Assembly: GCA_964017065.1 (NCBI GenBank)
Contig: OZ024786.1
Coordinates: forward strand, 9,801,047-9,865,046
Length of the DNA: 64,000 nt
From: Haliclona indistincta
Lineage: Eukaryota > Porifera > Demospongiae > Haplosclerida > Chalinidae
Direction: 5' to 3'
Each line of letters starts with the position of its first letter. Position 1 is the stretch's first letter. The notes under the pieces are model-generated. The model did no database searches and was not told the origin of the DNA. It was given only the letters and a program-made list of their open reading frames with translations. Made by a program: the position numbers and the translations under genes. Shown in pieces: positions 21,051 to 31,939 of the stretch.

Positions 21051-23811
21051 TTAGCAAGGACTACCAAACCACACTTTATATTGATGGTTCATGTATTGAT
21101 GTCGATATGCTAGCATTTTTGCAATATTAATAAAGTTGCCTAACACACCCGTAATTCTCTTGAAATACTGATGCTTGCCCTCAAATCTACAAATTTAGGG
21201 TGCAACTATTCATCAATAGCTATAAATTTAATAGTCCTAACCTCATCGTCATAAGCCTCAATAAAGGACCAAATCTGAAGTGAAAAATGAATGATAAGCA
21301 TAGAGCACATGCATCAGTACTTACCGAGCAATGATCCTTGGCATGTAGATGTGTAGTTTTGGAGTAATAGAGACAGAGGGGTATAGTTTACAGAATTTCT
21401 TGTTATGTTGCTCGATCAATAGCTAAAATTAAAAAAATTGAAAGTAATATCATAATTATTTTAAAGTACTTGTCATTGGAACTTTTGTAACTTGTGTAAC
21501 TTTCATTTGGGGAGCCAAATGAGTAGCCAGGGGAGGGGAGGAAAAGCCAGGGGTAGCCAGGAGAGCCTCATTTGGTGAGGGTGATTTAGAATGCTTTGGT
21601 GAGGGTGATCTAGAATGCTCATTTAGTGAGGATGATCCATTACTGATACATACCTTTAGATATACCGTCTCGTCACAAGAGATGGCAGGGCCAAACAAAT
21701 AATGAACAATACAGAGCAGAAGCAGACAATTCTCCCAGTTCTCATCATCATCCATGACCTTATCTCCCACCATGCAAGGCAACATCCGCCCTAGTAACCA
21801 CATCTGTGAGGCTAAGTGATAAAATCAAAGAAGTTACGTAATTATTTATAAATCTAGAAATTTCTGACCGCTTTGGCATCGAGAGTAGTCTTTTGAAATA
21901 ACCACTTTCTTGATTATGGCTGTTGGCCTGTTTGTCACTTCCATATAACCCAGCTCATAATCTTGTAACTTCTGGTTAAACCAGTTAAGAGTGAACACAT
22001 TTTCTTCCTTGATCAAATAGTTCAGAAGGAGCTTGACCTCCATCTGCAGTGCTCCTGTAACAAATTAAAAATAATTATGCACCTATTGTAGAATCATGCA
22101 ACTAACCTTCAAGAATGTCTTGCATGATGTCAGGGATGAGATTACCTGAGCAGATGTCAAAGCTTTCTATGTCCATCAACACAGACCTATAATTAACCCC
22201 TATATCAACTGATGTCTGTATACAACATTATCACTGACTGATCATGTCTAACTGACCTTTTGAGGATCATCACTGGTTTCCAGCTCTTCACAATTGTCAG
22301 CATGCCCTTGCGAAGACCTCCCAGCTCCAAGTTGTCTTCGTTGAACTATTATAGAAATAAAAATTCTCATCACTATTCTTAACCTGCTCTTCTGTACATT
22401 TGCACATACCACTGTTGCAATTTCTTGTGGTGTTGCCCTGCAATGCCTGCACCCATGCGTAGCTGTACTCCCTTCCTTGAACCCACCAAGAGCGCAGGAA
22501 CCAAGATTATTTGCAGAGATTGTCATGATAGAGCACTTCAGTTCTTTTTGCATTCCTTTAATCTCAAACAAATACCCATTTTCCTACAACATTACAATAA
22601 AAATAAGAATGTCATTTTCAAGTACCATACCAATTTACTAAGGTCTTCTATTATTGGCTTGAGGATTTGTATAAGGCCATGACTTATAATATACTTGTTT
22701 CCTGTCCCCTACAGGATTATTTTACAACGAGGGAGGCCGGTTATTATTATTATGAAGTAAAAAAATAATTTTCATTGTAAGATGGAACTTTTGTAACTTG
22801 TGTAACTTCTGTCACTTCTAGTGACAGAAGTGACAGATTGTTTGAACCATTAGAAAATTAAAAAAAGAATTGTTAGGACTTCTTCTTTGGTTTGGCTATT
22901 CGTCCAAGATGCTGGCAGTCCTCACACTGTGGAAGAAATTCCTCTGAGTCTATACGAGGTTGCAGCTCGAGGTTGACGAGGTTGCAGCTCCACCCCCATC
23001 AACTTCAACAACAAACTTCACGTACTTTCCAAACTCTTCGCATATGCTAAAAACAGAGTGGTGGGCACTGGTCATCATTGTCTTATCTTTGTCTCTTCCC
23101 ACAAACACGTGCTGCAAGTTGGCTTGTGCCAGTTCATCAATCACTTCGATGCAGTCAAATCTCCCCGCCTTCAGCTCGTTGAACAGATCCTTAAAGCTCC
23201 TATCGCTATGTTGGATATCTATGATAGTCCACTGAACCAGTCGCCTACCGAGAGTCACTGCAACGCTCACAGAAAGAAACATATTCGCTAGGTAGCCACG
23301 TTATAGTCACGTGAATGGTCACGTGAGTCCACAATAAATTCTAACGCGGGAAGCTAAAAGTTCACGCGGGCGGGGGACAAAAAACAATAATACTACAAGT
23401 GACGGCCTAAGTTTTGATCAATTTGGTCTTTACAACTGATACTAGATAGATGTGGTTGAGAGAACTTGTGTACATAGGGACTAAGCCCTGTAGTAAAAAC
23501 CTGAACATGTTACGTAGTTCTTACATAACTTGTGTTTGGATCTCTTTGATCCGAGAGGGTTGCACACTTCCATGTCATCATAGTACAGGATGATTTGGAA
23601 GCTGCGGCTTGTGAAGGCAAAAATAGGATGAGATGAAAAGTGACTGCCATCACACACGTCGTACATGAACTCATCATGGCTTCTGTGATCGTGTTCAAGC
23701 TGTATTATAAAATAAAATACAGTATGAAATCAATAATTTGCTTATGAGCTTGCCTGCTGTAGGAAAAATTCATTCTTTACAAGCTGCTGCGTCGTTCCCA
23801 AAATCAGAATG
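21051..23811 (-). CDS. Multi-exon transposon-family gene, probably damaged
   Basis: I trace eleven minus-strand exons: 23754-~23811, 23525-23699, 22631-22708, 22410-22583, 22257-22345, 22107-22196, 21869-22054, 21654-21803, 21325-21422, 21242-21274 and 21051-21186 (stop TAA). Diagnostic motifs in order are LILGTTQQLVKNEFFL, ILYYDDMEVCNPLGSKR, NLGSCALGGFKEG, DIMQDILEGALQMEVKLLL, LLGRMLPCMVGDKV, ITPKLHIYMPRI and RFEGKHQYFKRITGVLGNF. They follow the order seen in a widespread uncharacterised animal transposon protein family. The last four exons join in perfect phase. The exon expected after KHKL is missing between 22708 and 23525, phase fails from 22257 to 22196, and a frameshift is likely in 21869-22054. 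Confidence 0.65.
22805..22831. repeat. Perfect 12 bp-arm hairpin
   Basis: ACTTCTGTCACT (22805-22816) and its exact complement (22820-22831) flank a 3-base loop. It lies in the gap of the multi-exon gene where an exon is missing. The adjacent 'ggaacttttgtaacttgtg' also occurs at 21480 inside the same gene. Confidence 0.85.
22860..23282 (-). CDS. Hypothetical ORF nested in the 21-24 kb gene
   Basis: A 110-codon ATG frame (22950-23282) reads DIQHSDRSFKDLFNELKAG and LQHVFVGRDKDKTMMTSAH. In another frame the strand continues SEEFLPQCEDCQHLGRIAKP to a stop near 22877, with a CxxC. A duplicated 'gaggttgcagctc' at the junction may explain the frame change. It occupies the position of an exon missing from the surrounding gene, so it could be an insertion. 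Function unknown. Confidence 0.4.
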
Positions 23812-24517
23812 TAGATTATTGTATGTGATACAATATAATAATGTGATACATAGCAATGTAGTAGCAATGTAGTGCGGAACCTGCGCTGGCACCTCGGCAA
23901 GATGTCCAGTAAGTGCGATTTGTATCATGCAGTAGTAGCTCTAAAGCGGTTGCTGATCAGTTGTACGGTGGTCTGTTTGTAATTAGATTAGCACGTTTAG
24001 CTAGCTCAGTGCGCGGGAATCTTGTCTGCATGATTGCTTACCGTGTGCGACTGCAGCATATTGCAGCGCGCTCATATGCATGCAACGCGCGCGGTTTTAC
24101 GCGTAGTAATGTGTCCCGTGTGTAGTTTCTATCATTTATTTGACAAGGATATCTATGAAATGCAAACGTCGTCATCAGTAAACATTAACATTGAATAAGA
24201 TGACTTCACCATCAGTGTGTACAATGTGTTTATAATAACTAGCTCCTCCCACTTTACTAACTAGCTGCTGACATCACATAGTAAAAGTGATATTGTACAT
24301 GAAGAGATACTGAAACGTATTTCGAAATAAATCAATCATCCCTGAAGTACTGTTTACAGTATAAATCAATGTTTGATTGATTAATTTAATAATATTGATC
24401 AGTTTAATTCTTAATAACAGTTAGATGACCACTATGCTACTTAACTAGGTGTGTAGAGTGCATGCCCTTCCCCTCACGGCCTGGTTGCTGCATATGATGG
24501 AATCTATTCACTAATTA

Positions 24518-24818
24518 GTGAGTACTCCATACCAGACCCACTCGACTTTACTACAATACTATCATACATTATGGCCACAGTTCACAGACGAGACTGACTA
24601 CCTGTTTCGTTCCAGTATGTTAGCGACTATGCTGATGGATCAGTACATGAAGTTAACTGCAAATGACTACCTTCTGGCAGTGGTACGACGTTGTGTGCAA
24701 GCCATTGTAGCTTCTATTGAGTCGTGTGAAGTAAGTGCCGCTCAAATTCATGTAACACGCGTTATTATATCACGCAGCTAAATCCAGCTGAATTAGTGTG
24801 ATCATGAACAGTCAAGAG
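24518..24818 (+). pseudogene. RasGAP-domain exon pair, decayed
   Basis: Exon 1 (24518-24730) ends at GTAAGT and reads DYLFRSSMLATMLMDQYMKL, then LLAVVRRCVQAIVASIESCE. This matches the LFR-x-x-x-LA-x-x-x-M-x-x-YMK helix of Ras GTPase-activating domains, closest to the p120 RasGAP (RASA1) type by recollection. Exon 2 (24778-24818) continues in phase with LNPAELV but meets TGA twice. Without the arginine finger and FLR core it cannot be functional. Retained splice sites show a genomic rather than processed copy. No neighbouring RasGAP exons were found. Confidence 0.6.
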
Positions 24819-25231
24819 GTAAATGCTGAGTTTGGTCCTATTGAACATGACACAAAGTACCTCTTCGTGCACGTATTTCAAGAAAATCTCAACGGCACTT
24901 GTGGTAGCCTTCCCAGATCGTGATGGTGTCGGTCACTTTAAGTCAGCCGTCACTGAAGCCCGAAAGAAGTGGTCAAAAACTCTGTCTCTTTGTATACAAT
25001 GGACCGAATGCATATTCGAGACGGGTTTTACAATTGAGTAACACCTAAGTACTAGAGATCGTATGGAGAAATAAAGTATCGCCTATAAGTAAGTGGCTGC
25101 CAAATGTACGCTGCAGCGTACACAGGACGGATCATTTGACCACGTGGTCCAAGAGTAAAGAGAGACGCAACTTTCCTATCCTACCCTACTTCCCCAATGG
25201 TCAGCTGATGCAAGGCTATGCAATGATGGTG

Positions 25232-25275
25232 ACCAGTGACAGGGACAGTGACCACCAGTGACAGGGACAGTGACA
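25232..25275. repeat. Short tandem repeat, two units
   Basis: 'ccagtgacagggacagtgac' is repeated head to tail with a two-base spacer. From 25280 to 26070 I see no gene, except an AATAAA-bearing tail (25650-25675) shared with 50585-50625 that may be a transcript or repeat 3' end. Confidence 0.8.
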
Positions 25276-26078
25276 ATAAACTGAGGGAGACGTACATGTA
25301 GCCAAGATATTGTTTTGAGTTATTCAACTGTTAATAATATATCGTTACTCAAAATTCAGGCTATGCATGTGTTACCCAGGCTAGCTGGGCGTGGCAAACA
25401 CTAGTATCCATGGTAATCTCAAATAACTTGGTGATAGCTTGTGTACTCGCAATGAATATTGAGCACCCCAATAATTACTTCGTTCATGTCATTGTTTTAA
25501 TATTGCGCCACTATTTACAAAATTATGCCCAGCTACATGTACCTGTACCTTCAGCTGAGTGTCCTTATGGCTTTGCCTGTCTAGTGATGTCTCTAGCTGG
25601 AGGAGTGGTAGCCTCTGCTGCCTTGTGGGTTTCCTTGAGTATCTGAACAAGAACAAGAAATAAAGAAATTGAACCATATTTCACAAAGACCTGTATATAT
25701 ATACATGATCTTAATTGGTCAATAGAGCCCACATGTGAGTGACTCAGTGGTCTGTTAGATCTTTTGTAACAAATACTGGTCTCTTGTGCTATTAGCTGTC
25801 TCGCGGCATAGATTGGAAATTGAAGAATGGCATTTTACAATTTGGCTCAGCTGACATACCATTCCATCTTCCTACATGCTGTCAACTGGTGTTGCTGTCA
25901 TGGATTAGTGCGTCTTCTTGATGCCAGACATGGGGTCAATTACGCCTGAATGTAATAAATTACTATTACTATTACTTTTAAGTTACTTCTATTACTATTA
26001 CTATTACTTGGCACGTTGGACAAATGTAATCTATTATATTACTATTACTGGAGCTTTTATATGTTATGGAGGTAAACG

Positions 26079-26453
26079 TCAATACTTGTTTAATATGTGC
26101 GAATTACATTTTATGTTCGTTAGTTTTTGAAAATGTTCATCAGAAAGTCTGCAACGTTCTTGTCTAAAAATCTTCCCGCTGATACTGAATAGCCTTTCCA
26201 CTGGTGCGGATGAAGCTGGCACTGAAAGATAACGAATTGCCAGTTTCACCAACTTTGGGTAAGATGTCTGTTGCTCTTTCCAAAATTCTAGTGGGTTTTC
26301 ATCTTCTTTGAGGTTGGGCAATGCAATGTAGGAAGATACCTCAGCTTGGATTGATGTAGTTGTAATATGATGTAGTTGTAATATTAAATACCTTTTGTTT
26401 GATGAAAAATGAGGATGCGCATTATAATTTTCATGAGCTCTTTTCATCATCAT
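26079..26453 (-). pseudogene. hAT transposase C-terminal dimerisation domain
   Basis: This 124-codon minus-strand frame contains LKEDENPLEFWKEQQTSYPK, LAIRYLSVPASSAPVERLFS and ISGKIFRQERCRLSDEHFQK. This is the canonical hAT family C-terminal (Dimer_Tnp_hAT) signature, here with PASSAPVERLFS for the usual P-A-T-S-x-x-S-E-R-x-F-S. The RNase H-like catalytic part upstream is not visible, since the frame starts abruptly after low-complexity sequence. No 8 bp target duplication was identified. It is a truncated relic. Confidence 0.9.
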
Positions 26454-27212
26454 GGTTGGTTTGTAGTCTTATAGACTCATGATGCAACAGACTCAACTGA
26501 TGCAAAGAGACCCTGTGTATTATGTTTGGAGAGTGAAAGTCAACATCACAACTTTAATTTGTTATTGTGGTTGTATCCACTCACAATCCTATCAGCTAGT
26601 TTATGCTCTCCAATCCTCTGCAGTAAACAAAACGTATCACTTAAAAGTCTTCATTTTGGTATGTTTATGGTACCAACGCTAAAAATTGAGTGCATGTGTG
26701 TGGTCGTTTCTTACTGTAGATCTTTGGATTCAGATTTCTTATGAGAACATTGTATGACTCTAACCCAAAACGGGCATAAATGGCAAAATCTTTGTTTCTG
26801 ATACTTTTCGTAATTGGAAGTCCTATCAATACATTTCTAGCTGAACAGTAAAATCAACTTAACCTAACCCATACTGCTATAAAACAGTGGGTTTTAATTT
26901 TGCATATCACTACAAACGGCTGAAATATTGAAAGACGCTTTTTGTAAGCCCCTTTTCTGGGCATAAAGGGCAAAATCTTTATTGTAATCTTTATTGGAAC
27001 AGTGTGTCTGCGTCAGTGTGTCCATCTTTATTGAATCAGAAATGTGTACTGCACAACTCACAGACCCAACTATTCTAACTGAAAATCTGTTAATTGCACT
27101 TGTAATATTGTACAACAGGGGAGAGGCTGATGTGGTACAGGAGGGAGTAAGTGAGTTTCAGAGTGGTTGTAGGTATTCAATATGAGGTCAGATTATTGAA
27201 TCCTGGAAAGTT

Positions 27213-27557
27213 CTAGGATCTGCAGGAGGAAACAGAGAGGAAAGGGTCCAGCAAACAACAGCTATTTTCTGTTGGTATCAAGGTGTGATCAAGAACAGAA
27301 TGAACAGTCTCCACTTTGCTGGTGCCATGAAGTGACTGATAGTGGTTCAGATGATGTCCCGTGTTGTGATAGTTGGTTGTACCAACTTGAACAAGATTAT
27401 TTGTATCTGCATCCGTTCTGAACATGTACAAGCTGTTGCTGAAACACACCATTACCCTGCTGGTACTTAGGGGATATGCAACATCTGCAACGGACAGATT
27501 GTCAACTTGAACGCCCATCTTGTCCATGGCACTGTTTGTCGAGCTCTCGATGGGCAT
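27213..27557 (-). other. Unassigned ORF, 114 aa
   Basis: This minus-strand frame contains VADVAYPLSTSRVMVCFSNS and a long Ser/His/Asn-rich tail. A plus-strand frame (27507-27728) overlaps its start. Neither matches a family I know, and real coding status is doubtful. From 27780 to 28080 I see only a 30 bp direct repeat ('aaaaatagtgcagcagtatt'). Confidence 0.25.
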
Positions 27558-28083
27558 TCAGCACCAACATCATACAGTCTGGCCACACTCAGAGGGCTGC
27601 CAATCAATCTGCGAATGAACTTGTACCGCTCCGTTCTTGTCAGTGGCCTTTTGAGACCGGAAGCTTTTATTGCTATTGTAATGATCGCAGTAATTCAGAA
27701 CACAAGATCTCTTAATAAGATCTCTTAACTCTTTCGAGCTTTGTATTGAAGGTAGAGCAAGATGAGGCTTCCATAGCAATTGCTCTCACTCTAAAGCAGT
27801 TAGATTGTGGGATAGGCCACTGAGGACAGTCAGACTGTCCTCAGTGTCCTTATTAAAAATAGTGCAGCAGTATTTATAGTGCATATTAAAAATAGTGCAG
27901 CAGTATTTATAGCAGAGCATAAGCATAAGATGTGACATAACATGTGACTAGAATACATGGTAACATGGGAAGTCTGTCTCTGAATACAATACACATAAAA
28001 ACGTCTGTCTTTGCAATAGTCTTGACAATACACTACCATCAATTTGTTCCGGTCATCCTCGTGCTGAGAATGGATGGCCTGAC

Positions 28084-28640
28084 TTAGGTCAACGAGGAAT
28101 TTTTTCGTCTAGGATGCTTGGCTTTCATCTCTCGACCGATACGAAGCATTAGATGCATTGCATCTAGCTTCATAGTAAAAGTTGACCACCACACAGCAGC
28201 AACGCTTATGTTCGAAACAAATTCAGTCCCTCTTGTAGCGACGTCAGCTTTAAGACATCCACTGCAGCATCCACAGTCTACGTACAGTGTTTGAGGGACT
28301 GACGGCTTCATAGCCTTGTGACAAGTGATCTCCTCTTCCATAAAATCCCTTGTCCAAGGGAGTGCAGTGTCAAGGACTGCATAGATCGATTGTCTCTCCC
28401 TGCATTCTCACCCAACCATAGTACCGCCAGAGCGGGTGTAATAACAGATTGACCGTTATGATCCTTGGCTTTCTTGTACTCCGCTCTAAGCTTAACGCAA
28501 CAATGGATAGCAGTCCTGTTGTACCCTGCCTTCTGCATCTCCATTATACATTCCTGTCATAAATTATCCTGTTCTTTGAGCATCATTTGAGTTCATCATT
28601 CTCTTCGTCCCAAAGGTCTATCATGTGACTAAGAAGAACC
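28084..28640 (-). pseudogene. Myb/SANT-like domain plus 'DCGCC' transposon protein
   Basis: On the minus strand, MIDLWDEENDELK (stop) CSKNRIIYD leads into EMQKAGYNRTAIHCCVKLRA and YKKAKDHNGQS. This is a Myb/SANT-like DNA-binding domain of the MADF/Myb_DNA-bind_4 type. Further on, in another frame, VPQTLYVDCGCCSGC and TMKLDAMHLMLRIGREMKAK resemble the Y-V-D-x-x-CC and LD-x-x-H-x-x-R motifs of an animal transposon protein. Stops and frame changes separate the parts, so the locus is dead. Confidence 0.6.
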
Positions 28641-28669
28641 ACTACTGGCACGTTTTCTCCCTATAATTC

Positions 28670-29053
28670 TTAAAAGCAAAAAGCACACCTTGTTAAAATA
28701 TTGCTTAGAGGAATGAAGGCCTCATTCTCAAAAGTGATCTTGCACCACACCTCCGCTGTTTGTCCAAGAGCATATCTTTTAGAGTGGGGATAATGCCAGG
28801 AAACATTAGCAAGCAGAATATTGTTCGTGTCTTCACCACACTGTAGGTAACAGAGGCAAAATAGGTGATAACAATTGGTCTTTGCTTGGCGATTGGATGA
28901 CTGGTTTGCAGTGCAGATGAGGGAGCAGCTAGCTAGTTGAATCACCTCACCTATAGCTCGTCTAGCAAAGTGCTTGGTCATGCCCCCTTGATTATGACTC
29001 ACGAGTGAGCGTATTGTACTAGAGAATGTTTGCACAATGCAAATGCAAGGCAT
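28670..29053 (-). other. Unassigned ORF, 127 aa, coding-like
   Basis: The frame contains HFARRAIGEVIQLASCSLIC and GQTAEVWCKITFENEAFIPL, ending SNILTRCAFCF. The last part resembles cysteine-containing tails that close some uncharacterised transposon ORFs (F-x-P-x-x-x-I-x-x-R). It runs without stops for 127 codons and deserves a database search. It is adjacent to the SANT-like remnant on the same strand, perhaps part of one element. Confidence 0.4.
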
Positions 29054-29079
29054 GGCTGAGTACGTGTTGTCAATGACTT

Positions 29080-30010
29080 GCCATTAAGAGCGAGAGATGT
29101 ATCAACGCTAGTGCAAGAGCTACCATAGTTAGTGGTGTTTTGAACAACATTGATTTACAAACGTGCAACAATTGAAAAAGATTAATCAAAATGAATAACA
29201 GATTGACAAGTTCACAACAAACTTTAACTATCTTGTCGGGCATAGGGTGGTTTTCTCCAATGCAAGTAATCAAGTAGTGGCATCATCGAGGTTAATGAAG
29301 TCCCTTGCAAACAAAATGCTCATTTTCATAAAAGGCTTGGTAAGTGACACAATTTATTACTTATTCCTTATATTGCTGATTACCCTCTCTACACTTGGAT
29401 CTGGATTGTATCCAATTGACCAAGACTGGCATTTCTATTGTTGACTGATAAAATCCAATATTATCTCGTATTTAGCAGCTAAAATTATGTCACCAGGTAT
29501 AAGTTTGCAAAGGAGAGTGGAATGGTTTGTTATAATTGTTTTTCACTTGCTCTTCCATCCCACCCTTCAGAAATGTAACTCACGCTGCCTTGAGGTGTAA
29601 CTCCTAAATAATTAGCAGTGATGTGGTACTTATAGGAGTTGTAGGTCTGTGCACTAGCTTAAAGATTGGATAGTCGATCGATCTATAAAGAACTCGAGAC
29701 AATCGATAATGACAACGCAGTACAAAGAATTCTTTCTAATGTCCATTAGCATTGTTTTCTTCCAGGTGTCTCTGTCTGGCCTGACTGTTAGGATGTACAG
29801 TCAAGTAGAAAGAACCTTGATCACATTATGAAAAACACGAGGAACAGTGGAGGGATGGTTTCCGAATTGATATCCAAGTTCAATACCTGACTTTCCAAGA
29901 CTTTTTTGCATAAAAATAAATACCAAGTGATGCAACTATCAACTGATCCTCTTTGTTATTAGACCACAGCTAAGCGTCACTGACCAACCAGATTGCGTAG
30001 CTGCGGGTCT
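29080..30010. other. No gene seen
   Basis: This region has no family-level coding signal. Near its right side, 'tagtggaatcccgccac' occurs twice (30021-30037 and 30051-30067), just downstream of the recombinase gene. Confidence 0.4.
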
Positions 30011-30163
30011 CTATTTCTCGTAGTGGAATCCCGCCACTACCGCGACTCTATAGTGGAATCCCGCCACAATTACCGCAAAAAGAGTGTACACGGAGTTATA
30101 CAAGCATAATCTATGATATACAATAAAGTATTAGTAACAGCAGTGAGTACTCATGGTGAGCAG

Positions 30164-31702
30164 CTAGTCAGAGTCTGAAGAATCATCGTCGATCACCATT
30201 GGGCGGCGTCTCTTTCTGGTCGTCGTAGCCTTGGGCCCCACATAGAAATTGACTGTGCAGCCTTGAAACGTAGAGCCGGTCAAGCTCAGAGAACGCAGCT
30301 GTTGCTGGCTAGTGAAGGCGCACGAGGTAGACCCTCTTTCGACAAGTGCAGGCAGGAGATGAGTGCTGGAGCTACTGGAAGTCTCTTGTGGCGCGGCGTT
30401 GGTCTTGCTACCGTGGTTCAAGATGTCAGAGAGAGCTTGCCTCTGCTGCTCTGAGGTTCTTTTGTATGAACGCACTCCCTCGAGACTACGATGACCAGTC
30501 CTCTCCATGATTTGCTGTTCGTCTGCACCAGATTGGTACAGACGCGTCGCTGCTGTGGCCCTCAGGCTATGGTTCGTCTTGTATCCTTCGATCCCGGCTA
30601 GTTTGCAGAGACGTGGAACCAGGTTGTTCAGGGTTGTTTTTCCCTGTGGCTGCCTCGTATACCAGCAGGTGTCTGTGGGAGAATGAGATGGCTGGAGATA
30701 AAACCCGTTGTCTACTGGGTCTTCAGGGCATAGCTCTCGGTATTTTTTAAACAAGGCAACGAAGCACCTGTCGGGGTTCTCGGTATTGCTGTAGTGTTCC
30801 ACTACTTTGGGTGTCACCTTTCGCCCCTTCAGTCCACCCTGGTGATTTTTAGAGAGATCTTCACGGTACACCAGGTATGGTCTCTTACCAGGCTTCTCGA
30901 TCAGCTCAATCTGGCACGGAGAGTTCCTAAGCTGTCGATGCTCTCTCCCACTTCTCAGTGCGAAGTACATACCACAGTAAAACTGGACTGTGTCAACGAG
31001 TGACTGAGGTGTCGCTCCACCTAGAAGCCCTTCTGTCCAGAGTAGCTCCTCCTCCTCCTCTGTCAGCACTTCTGCCTGCTTCTTTTTGGTACCAATACCG
31101 AGACTTTGAATTCGCTTCATCTCACTGTCCAGAGATTGCCTGAACTTTGCGAAGCGAGCGTCACGGAAGAAATCGATGTCAGGACGACCATTCCACCTCA
31201 GGTGTCTCATTATGCCTGCTGTGATGTGATGGAGGGTGTTCGGAGCATATTCTTTGCCATCTTTCTTACGCACCTCTAAGACAAACCTCGTCATCCAGTG
31301 TTCTATTTCTCCATCTGTCATATCACATATCATTCCTATTGCTTCACCTGTTGCCTCCTGTCGTGAAACGCTCCATTCATAGAATACCTTGTAGCAATAT
31401 TTTGTGTCATCTCTTGTTTTTTGTGGGACGGTGCTTTGGATAGCATCTTGAATTTCTCGTTCCGTTTTTGGTGGTGCATACCGGGTGGAGCTGGCAAGTA
31501 GGGGGGCGGGAGCGGTAGAACCAGAGGCGGAGCTAGACACAAGAGAGCTAGAGCAGGTTGGTGCAAGGGTCGGCGTGGTTGAAAATGTTGGCCCAGTCGG
31601 ACAAAAGCCACTGCTGATGTAACAGGAGGGCACAAAAGGGAAGGCAGTCAGTTCAAAATCGTCTAGCGCTTCAGAGAACAGGGCGTCGTCCATAAAATCC
31701 AT
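30164..31702 (-). CDS. Crypton/KIAA1958-type tyrosine recombinase
   Basis: This intact 512-codon gene runs from ATG (31700-31702) to a stop (30164-30166) with no intron. Residues 1-75 are Ser/Thr/Pro-rich. Residues 76-200 form a helical core-binding-like region (KYCYKVFYEWSVSRQ). The catalytic domain keeps ALRSGREHRQLR (Arg250/Arg253), a candidate Lys285, NHSLRATA (His378, Arg381), TGHRSLEG (His404) and RSYKR (Tyr413), a complete R-K-HxxR-H-Y set. A basic KRRR cluster at 497-500 precedes an acidic tail, suggesting nuclear location. The family includes Crypton transposons and their domesticated relatives, which often lose the tyrosine; here it is present. It is either a potentially active Crypton or a host-recruited gene. 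Confidence 0.9.
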   Translation of the reverse strand: MDFMDDALFSEALDDFELTAFPFVPSCYISSGFCPTGPTFSTTPTLAPTCSSSLVSSSASGSTAPAPLLASSTRYAPPKTEREIQDAIQSTVPQKTRDDTKYCYKVFYEWSVSRQEATGEAIGMICDMTDGEIEHWMTRFVLEVRKKDGKEYAPNTLHHITAGIMRHLRWNGRPDIDFFRDARFAKFRQSLDSEMKRIQSLGIGTKKKQAEVLTEEEEELLWTEGLLGGATPQSLVDTVQFYCGMYFALRSGREHRQLRNSPCQIELIEKPGKRPYLVYREDLSKNHQGGLKGRKVTPKVVEHYSNTENPDRCFVALFKKYRELCPEDPVDNGFYLQPSHSPTDTCWYTRQPQGKTTLNNLVPRLCKLAGIEGYKTNHSLRATAATRLYQSGADEQQIMERTGHRSLEGVRSYKRTSEQQRQALSDILNHGSKTNAAPQETSSSSSTHLLPALVERGSTSCAFTSQQQLRSLSLTGSTFQGCTVNFYVGPKATTTRKRRRPMVIDDDSSDSD

Positions 31703-31798
31703 TCTCAGCGCAGCCCAAACGCTTCTGTTGAGCTTTTCTAGCTTTCTTTCTGCGTCTATTTTTGTTTATTCTAGATACTGTTGCTGTGGTCTAAATCA

Positions 31799-31939
31799 GT
31801 TAGACAGAGCATCCAATCGGATCTACGCGATGTAGAAGCCCTCGCGCCGTTACCATAGCGCCCTCGCTACGCTCGGACGCTATATAGCAACGGCTCTCGG
31901 GCTTCTAAATCGCGTAGATCCTCGGATGCGCTGTCTAAC
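31799..31939. repeat. 141 bp foldback (MITE-like) element
   Basis: GTTAGACAGAGCATCC (31799 on) pairs with GGATGCGCTGTCTAAC ending at 31939. The pairing continues inward through ATCTACGCGAT and AGAAGCCC to an inner GCCGTT/AACGGC stem. It lies about 100 bp upstream of the recombinase start codon and could influence its promoter. Family unknown. Confidence 0.85.
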
